Below, piece after piece: positions 6,766-10,120 of a stretch of 10,120 bases of DNA. The stretch comes from Acidimicrobiaceae bacterium. GTDB lineage: Bacteria; Actinomycetota; Acidimicrobiia; Acidimicrobiales; UBA8592. The translations under genes were made by a program, and so were the position numbers. Within the stretch, counting starts at the first letter, position 1. Every line of letters begins with the position of its first letter. The stretch spans positions 7,017-17,136 of the forward strand of contig PBMJ01000003.1 in the NCBI GenBank assembly GCA_002722525.1. The letters are read 5' to 3'. The notes beneath the pieces were generated by a model. It was given only the letters and a program-made list of their open reading frames with translations, made no database searches and was not told the DNA's origin.

Positions 6766-7994
6766 TGTCAACAGAAAACATTACCCCATCTCCATTCCCC
6801 TCCGTTCTAGACCCTGAGTGGGAAGCTCTAATCAAACGAGGAACAGCACAGGGGTCCTTAACCGTCGACGATGTTGTCCGACGCCTTCAAAATGTTGAAT
6901 TAAGTGAGGACTTGATTCAGGCGATTAGTGATGGTTTGGCTGAACGCGGAATCTACCTTGATGGAGGAGAGCCGCTCGATCATGAAGATGAGTTGCCCTC
7001 CAGTAGGGAGAGAAAAACCCTCTTAAAAAAACAAAAGTTTTCCCCAAAACCGTCAACATCGATGACTGATTCAACGACTCTCTACCTTCAAGAGATAGGC
7101 CAAGTTGACTTGCTTACAGCAGAAGAAGAAGTTCGACTAGCAAAAAAAATCCAAGATGGCTTAATCGCATCTAAGGAACTTGCACGATTACGGCACGCAA
7201 GTAACACAAACGGCTTCGAAGTAGATGAGAAACAAATTCATGAATTAATGAGAAAAGTACGGCAGGGAGAAAAAGCGAAAAAGCATCTCACTGAAGCGAA
7301 CTTACGTCTAGTGGTTTCCATAGCGAAAAGAAAGTCAGGTTTCGGTATGGATATAAGCGACCTTATTCAAGAGGGAAGTTTCGGGTTGATGAGAGCAGTT
7401 GAGAAATTCGACCACACCAAAGGATTCAAATTTTCTACATACGCAACTTGGTGGATACGTCAGTCCGTTTCAAGGTGTATAGCAGATCAGTCCCAAAACA
7501 TTCGTATCCCTGTTCACATGCGAGAAACAATGAATAAAGTCAGAGTCACACGATTCGAACTTTTCCAAAAATTAGGCCGCGAACCCCTTCCGGAAGAGAT
7601 CTCGGCATATTGCCACATTGACGTCGGCAAGGTAGAAGAAATTCTTCGACTAGATATAAAAACTGTTTCATTAGATATGCCCATTGGGAACGAGGAAGCT
7701 AGTTTCGGTGACTTCATTAAAGATAAGGACGGAAAAACACCAGAGCACGAAACTACTGCGGCGATGCTTGCTGGAGACATGGATACACTCCTAAACGAAC
7801 TTGATGAGCGAGAAAAAAAGATTCTCCAAATGCGGTTCGGTCTAAATGGTGAACGGCCGTTGACGCTTGAAGAAGTCGGCCAAAGGATTGGACTTACCCG
7901 TGAACGTGTCCGCCAAATCGAATCGAAGGCAACGGTTAAGCTTAAGCGATCTGGCCAGCGGGATAGCCTACGTGTTTACCTTGAAGACCAGTAA
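6765..7994 (+). CDS. rpoD: Principal RNA polymerase sigma factor, RpoD/SigA (sigma-70) family
   Basis: Housekeeping sigma factor that directs RNA polymerase to -10/-35 promoters. The 409 residues carry region 1.1 (about 20-68, with GSLTVDDVV), region 1.2 (about 102-134, LYLQEIGQVDLLTAEEEVRLA) and region 2 (about 175-257). Region 2 includes DLIQEGSFGLMRAVEKFD and FKFSTYATWWIRQ with the tryptophan pair used in promoter melting. Region 3 covers about 258-330. Region 4 covers about 343-404, where LTLEEVGQRIGLTRERVRQIE forms the -35 binding helix-turn-helix. Presence of region 1.1 supports a group 1 factor. The segment AKRKSGFGM (187-195) departs from the usual AK-[YR]-x-x-RG pattern between regions 2.1 and 2.2, a mild divergence. 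ATG 6765 overlaps the dnaG stop, so translation is probably coupled to primase synthesis, comparable to dnaG-rpoD pairs in other bacteria. A weak TAGAG/CTCTA hairpin (8003-8018) lies downstream, not convincing as a terminator. Confidence 0.95.
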   Translation: MSTENITPSPFPSVLDPEWEALIKRGTAQGSLTVDDVVRRLQNVELSEDLIQAISDGLAERGIYLDGGEPLDHEDELPSSRERKTLLKKQKFSPKPSTSMTDSTTLYLQEIGQVDLLTAEEEVRLAKKIQDGLIASKELARLRHASNTNGFEVDEKQIHELMRKVRQGEKAKKHLTEANLRLVVSIAKRKSGFGMDISDLIQEGSFGLMRAVEKFDHTKGFKFSTYATWWIRQSVSRCIADQSQNIRIPVHMRETMNKVRVTRFELFQKLGREPLPEEISAYCHIDVGKVEEILRLDIKTVSLDMPIGNEEASFGDFIKDKDGKTPEHETTAAMLAGDMDTLLNELDEREKKILQMRFGLNGERPLTLEEVGQRIGLTRERVRQIESKATVKLKRSGQRDSLRVYLEDQ

Positions 7995-8081
7995 GATGTG
8001 GATAGAGAGATGCCTCTAGGGTTGTTTCTCGAATAGTAAAAGGAGCTAGTGTTTAAAGCTGGTATCCTCACGGACATCCCT

Positions 8082-8154
8082 TCCGGGGTAGCTCAGTTGG
8101 CAGAGCGTCGGACTGTTAATCCGCAGGTCGTGGGTTCGAGCCCCACCCCCGGAG
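8082..8154 (+). tRNA. tRNA-Asn (anticodon GTT)
   Basis: A complete cloverleaf of 73 bases. The acceptor arms TCCGGGG (8082-8088) and CCCCGGA (8147-8153) pair fully, with discriminator G8154. D-stem is GCTC/GAGC, the anticodon loop CTGTTAA has GTT at 8115-8117, and the T-arm is GTGGG-TTCGAGC-CCCAC. The outermost anticodon-stem pair (T8108/C8124) is mismatched. CCA is not encoded. It lies 87 bases after rpoD. Confidence 0.96.
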
Positions 8155-8157
8155 CAA

Positions 8158-8187
8158 GAAAGCCTCCTAAAAAAATAGGAGGCTTTC
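8158..8187 (+). terminator. Strong hairpin terminator between the two tRNA genes
   Basis: A perfect 12-base inverted repeat, GAAAGCCTCCTA (8158-8169) and TAGGAGGCTTTC (8176-8187), with a six-A loop. It begins three bases after tRNA-Asn. The stem ends in CTTTC instead of a long free T-run, but the AAAGCCTCC/GGAGGCTTT form is typical of intrinsic terminators, so it probably ends the tRNA-Asn transcript. Confidence 0.8.
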
Positions 8188-8197
8188 GGCCTGCATG

Positions 8198-8227
8198 TTC
8201 CCAAAATGCCTATTTGGTGGGTAGTAT
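8198..8227 (+). promoter_or_regulatory. Possible promoter for the CAT-anticodon tRNA
   Basis: TTCCCA (8198-8203) and TAGTAT (8222-8227), 18 bases apart, resemble weak -35 and -10 boxes ending six bases before the tRNA. Because a terminator separates this tRNA from tRNA-Asn, it needs its own promoter, but this pair is only a rough match. Confidence 0.22.
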
Positions 8228-8233
8228 CCAGTC

Positions 8234-8306
<73 letters not shown>

Positions 8307-8320
8307 CATTGACAAAGTTT

Positions 8321-9136
8321 CTACTGAAACGGTGTTTTCCCACCTTCTTTACGAACGTCAATTCCGACTTGGAAAGCTTCAAATAATTTTGTTGAGAGTC
8401 CATTCAGCGCGGCATTGACCGCCATACGTCTAGGTAAGCGAACTTCTCTCTTATTTCTCTGAACTGCTCGCAGAGTACTTTTGGCAACCTTTGTTGAGTC
8501 AGCAACTGTTAAAAGCCCAAGTTTTGTAAATCGATCAACGCCTGGCTTCATAAGTGGATTCTCTTCAATATCGTCCCACATCTTCGTATCGACTGGGCCG
8601 AGATGAAGAATAGTCACATTCAATAGGGTATAGCGGAGTTCCATCCGAAGTGACTCAGCGAACCTTGTCAGTCCTCCTTTGGATGAGGAGTAGACTGACA
8701 TGGCCGGATTCCCTGTGGTTGCAGCGATAGATGACGTATAGACGAGATGTCCGCGTCCGCGATCAAGCATGCGGGGGAGAAGAGAAGCAGTAAGAACTTG
8801 CGGCGTTACTAAATTGATGCGAATAGTGTCTTCGATCTCTTCTTCAGTTAGATCCTCAACTAATGTGCTCTTTTCTATGCCTGCATTATTGATAAAAATA
8901 TCGATTGCCCCGATTTCGCTTTCAACTCGTTCAATATACGTACGGACGTCGTCGGGGTCGTTAGCATCAAATGGGATAGCCACTCCTTCAATCTCCCGAG
9001 CAAGGGTCTTTATAGCATCCTGAGATCTTGCTGATACAACTACCCGACTGCCAGCAGCGGCAAATTGTCTTGCAATTTCAGCGCCTATACCCCGCGAAGA
9101 TCCGGTTACTACGACATTTCGATCATTTACGTTCAT
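8321..9136 (-). CDS. SDR family NAD(P)-dependent oxidoreductase
   Basis: Short-chain dehydrogenase/reductase with a Rossmann fold and NAD(P)H cofactor; the substrate is not predictable. The 271 residues show the nucleotide-binding TGSSRGIG (11-18), the NNAG motif (83-86), the structural/catalytic Asn108 (RINLV), catalytic Ser135 or Ser136 (YTSSIAA), and the YxxxK pair Tyr149 and Lys153 (VYSSSKGG). The later LGPVDT segment (179-184) corresponds to the usual PGxVxT. The basic residues after TGSSRG and the arginine in SARSQD (37) hint at NADPH preference, which is inference. An AGGGGAG ribosome site lies four bases before ATG 9136. It follows the nitroreductase-family gene on the same strand after 72 bases, so the two may share a transcript. 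Its 3' end faces the tRNA gene with only 14 bases between and no clear terminator. Confidence 0.92.
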   Translation of the reverse strand: MNVNDRNVVVTGSSRGIGAEIARQFAAAGSRVVVSARSQDAIKTLAREIEGVAIPFDANDPDDVRTYIERVESEIGAIDIFINNAGIEKSTLVEDLTEEEIEDTIRINLVTPQVLTASLLPRMLDRGRGHLVYTSSIAATTGNPAMSVYSSSKGGLTRFAESLRMELRYTLLNVTILHLGPVDTKMWDDIEENPLMKPGVDRFTKLGLLTVADSTKVAKSTLRAVQRNKREVRLPRRMAVNAALNGLSTKLFEAFQVGIDVRKEGGKTPFQ

Positions 9137-9151
9137 TCGTCTCCCCTAATC

Positions 9152-9183
9152 AAAGAATGCTACAAGACTATGTCTAATTCTTT
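9152..9183. other. Inverted repeat between the two minus-strand genes
   Basis: AAAGAAT (9152-9158) pairs with ATTCTTT (9177-9183). Within it AGAC (9165-9168) pairs with GTCT (9172-9175) around a three-base loop, leaving a six-base bulge on one side. It sits downstream of the nitroreductase-family gene and just upstream of the SDR ribosome site. It could be an attenuator or an operator for the SDR gene. The low GC content makes a strong terminator unlikely. Confidence 0.3.
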
Positions 9184-9208
9184 CGAAACCCTAGTTTGCC
9201 GAGAGTCC

Positions 9209-9631
9209 CTAAGAAAGGATGATTAACGGAATAAGGCGATCAGTTTTACTTTGGTATTGACCATAATTCCTAAATTTTTTCGTAATTTCATCCCATAGTT
9301 GTTCACGAGCGTCGCCGGCAACTATTTGGGCTACCATTTCTTTACTCCATGCCTGGGTCTCTACGAGGACATTAGAGTTTGCAACCAGATTTAAATACCA
9401 TTCAGGATGAGTATCGGAGCCGCCTTTCGAAGCTACCAATACCAAAGATTCCCCAATTTGGTGCGGGGATGTAAGCATAACGGAACGGGGGAGACCTGTT
9501 TTGCGCCCGGTCGTTGTGAGCTTTATTACGGGCATGCCAAAAGCATCCCAACCTTTTCGACCTGCCGACAATTTAATGACCCCGCGGTGTAAACTGTTGC
9601 TTAGCTTCATAAGTAAATTCTCGACAGGCAC
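9209..9631 (-). CDS. Nitroreductase/deazaflavin (F420)-dependent oxidoreductase family protein
   Basis: A small split-barrel flavin/deazaflavin protein of the DDN-like family (nitroreductase family deazaflavin-dependent oxidoreductase), abundant in Actinobacteria. Members use F420H2 for reduction of varied substrates, and many have no known substrate. Visible family features in the 140 residues are LTTTGRKTGLPRSV (38-51), LVLVASKGGS (63-72), HPEWYLNLVAN (75-85) and a C-terminal YGQYQSKTDRLIPLIIL segment. Length is normal. The start is ambiguous. GTG 9631 has no Shine-Dalgarno but a -10-like box lies close upstream, fitting a leaderless mRNA, while ATG 9610 would remove seven residues. The SDR gene follows downstream. 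The family is well supported; use of F420 by this protein is inferred from family membership. Confidence 0.87.
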   Translation of the reverse strand: MPVENLLMKLSNSLHRGVIKLSAGRKGWDAFGMPVIKLTTTGRKTGLPRSVMLTSPHQIGESLVLVASKGGSDTHPEWYLNLVANSNVLVETQAWSKEMVAQIVAGDAREQLWDEITKKFRNYGQYQSKTDRLIPLIILS

Positions 9632-9637
9632 GCAATT

Positions 9638-9665
9638 ACAATAGCGCGTAGCCCAAACAACGCAA
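9638..9665 (-). promoter_or_regulatory. Possible leaderless promoter of the nitroreductase-family gene
   Basis: Read on the minus strand, TTGCGT (9660-9665) and TATTGT (9638-9643) are separated by 16 bases. The -10 box ends six bases before GTG 9631. Transcription would start at or near the GTG, consistent with the absence of a ribosome site. The match to consensus is moderate. Confidence 0.28.
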
Positions 9666-9704
9666 CTGCTTGCTCACCTTTACACAGACTTCCCAACTCA
9701 AAAT

Positions 9705-10120
9705 ATGCCTATGCAACGAAAACCCACTTCTAAGATCTGCTTTGTCCTTTGCTTAGCCCTAGGTGCAGTTTTCCTGTCCTGTGGGGGCTCAGAAAGCGCT
9801 GTTGAGGTTTATGGGGAAAGCAGAACCCCAGAGAGTAGCCCAATCATTAAACAGTCCATAGTGATATCGAAAGCCTCGAAACCCCCCTTGCTTTCCGTTG
9901 TCGTTATTGGTGACTCTCTGACAGTTGGATCGGAGATATATGGTGTTTCGTTAACTCGAAGCCTTCTCAATGCTGGGGTATTGGATGTTATCGTTTCAGC
10001 AGAAAATGGAAGAACTACGTCAGAAGGGGTTAGTAAACTTGAAGACTCCATGGTCGTTGATGGGGTAGTGGTAATCGCACTGGGAACGAATGATGTCGCG
10101 ATGGCTGACCCGGAGTTCTT
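9705..10120 (+). CDS. SGNH (GDSL-type) hydrolase, probable lipoprotein, 3' truncated by the window
   Basis: An open frame runs to the window end without a stop, giving 138 visible residues. The N-terminus is a signal-like segment with basic residues (RKPTSK, 5-10), a hydrophobic stretch (11-25) and a cysteine at 26 in VFLSCGGS, an imperfect lipobox that suggests a membrane-anchored exported protein. A low-complexity linker (about 29-60) leads into an SGNH fold. Block I is VIGDSLTVG (67-75, catalytic Ser71), the block II glycine is probably Gly102 in ENGRTT, and block III is LGTND (126-130, Asn129). The catalytic Asp/His near the C-terminus lie outside the window. Substrates of such actinobacterial enzymes include acyl and acetyl esters on lipids or glycans, so the substrate stays open. 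ATG 9705 and ATG 9711 are both possible starts, neither with a ribosome site. The gene is divergent from the nitroreductase-family gene. Confidence 0.85.
   Translation, partial: MPMQRKPTSKICFVLCLALGAVFLSCGGSESAVEVYGESRTPESSPIIKQSIVISKASKPPLLSVVVIGDSLTVGSEIYGVSLTRSLLNAGVLDVIVSAENGRTTSEGVSKLEDSMVVDGVVVIALGTNDVAMADPEF

Noticed and set aside
9809..10051. 80-residue minus-strand open frame near the right edge
   Set aside because: The plus strand here encodes a clear SGNH hydrolase with GDSLT and GTND motifs, so the minus frame is a shadow.

Overview
The window looks like part of a bacterial housekeeping cluster, probably from an actinobacterium and most likely a moderate-G+C member of the Acidimicrobiia. 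This placement is inference. It rests on the gene set (uppS, recO, single-chain glyS, a PPDK-type gene, dnaG, rpoD), a deazaflavin (F420)-type nitroreductase-family protein, and two tRNA genes without an encoded CCA end. No rRNA, CRISPR array, insertion sequence or phage gene is visible, and no gap between genes exceeds about 125 bases.

Positions 1-7994 hold six genes on the plus strand. They are undecaprenyl diphosphate synthase (uppS), DNA repair protein RecO (overlapping uppS by 4 bases), glycyl-tRNA synthetase, a protein equal to only the C-terminal half of pyruvate phosphate dikinase, DNA primase (dnaG) and the principal sigma factor (rpoD, overlapping the dnaG stop by one base). Cell-wall lipid carrier synthesis, recombination repair, tRNA charging, primer synthesis and housekeeping transcription are therefore closely linked, much like a macromolecular-synthesis operon.

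Positions 8082-8306 carry tRNA-Asn(GTT), a strong hairpin terminator, and a CAT-anticodon tRNA that resembles tRNA-Ile2 more than a methionine tRNA. Two minus-strand genes follow: an SDR oxidoreductase and, upstream of it, the small deazaflavin-type nitroreductase-family protein. At the right edge, divergent from these, begins an SGNH (GDSL-type) hydrolase with a lipoprotein-like signal, cut off by the window end.

The standout is DnaG. Besides its N-terminal CHC2-type zinc-binding domain, it carries a second complete copy (about 72 residues, 54 identical by hand alignment) inside its C-terminal, helicase-binding region. The copies keep about 82% DNA identity, including a 31-base identical run, which points to a fairly recent internal duplication or ongoing gene conversion. 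The second unusual item is the PPDK-like gene. It keeps the phosphohistidine and PEP/pyruvate domains with their catalytic residues but has no ATP-grasp domain, and no such domain is encoded next to it.
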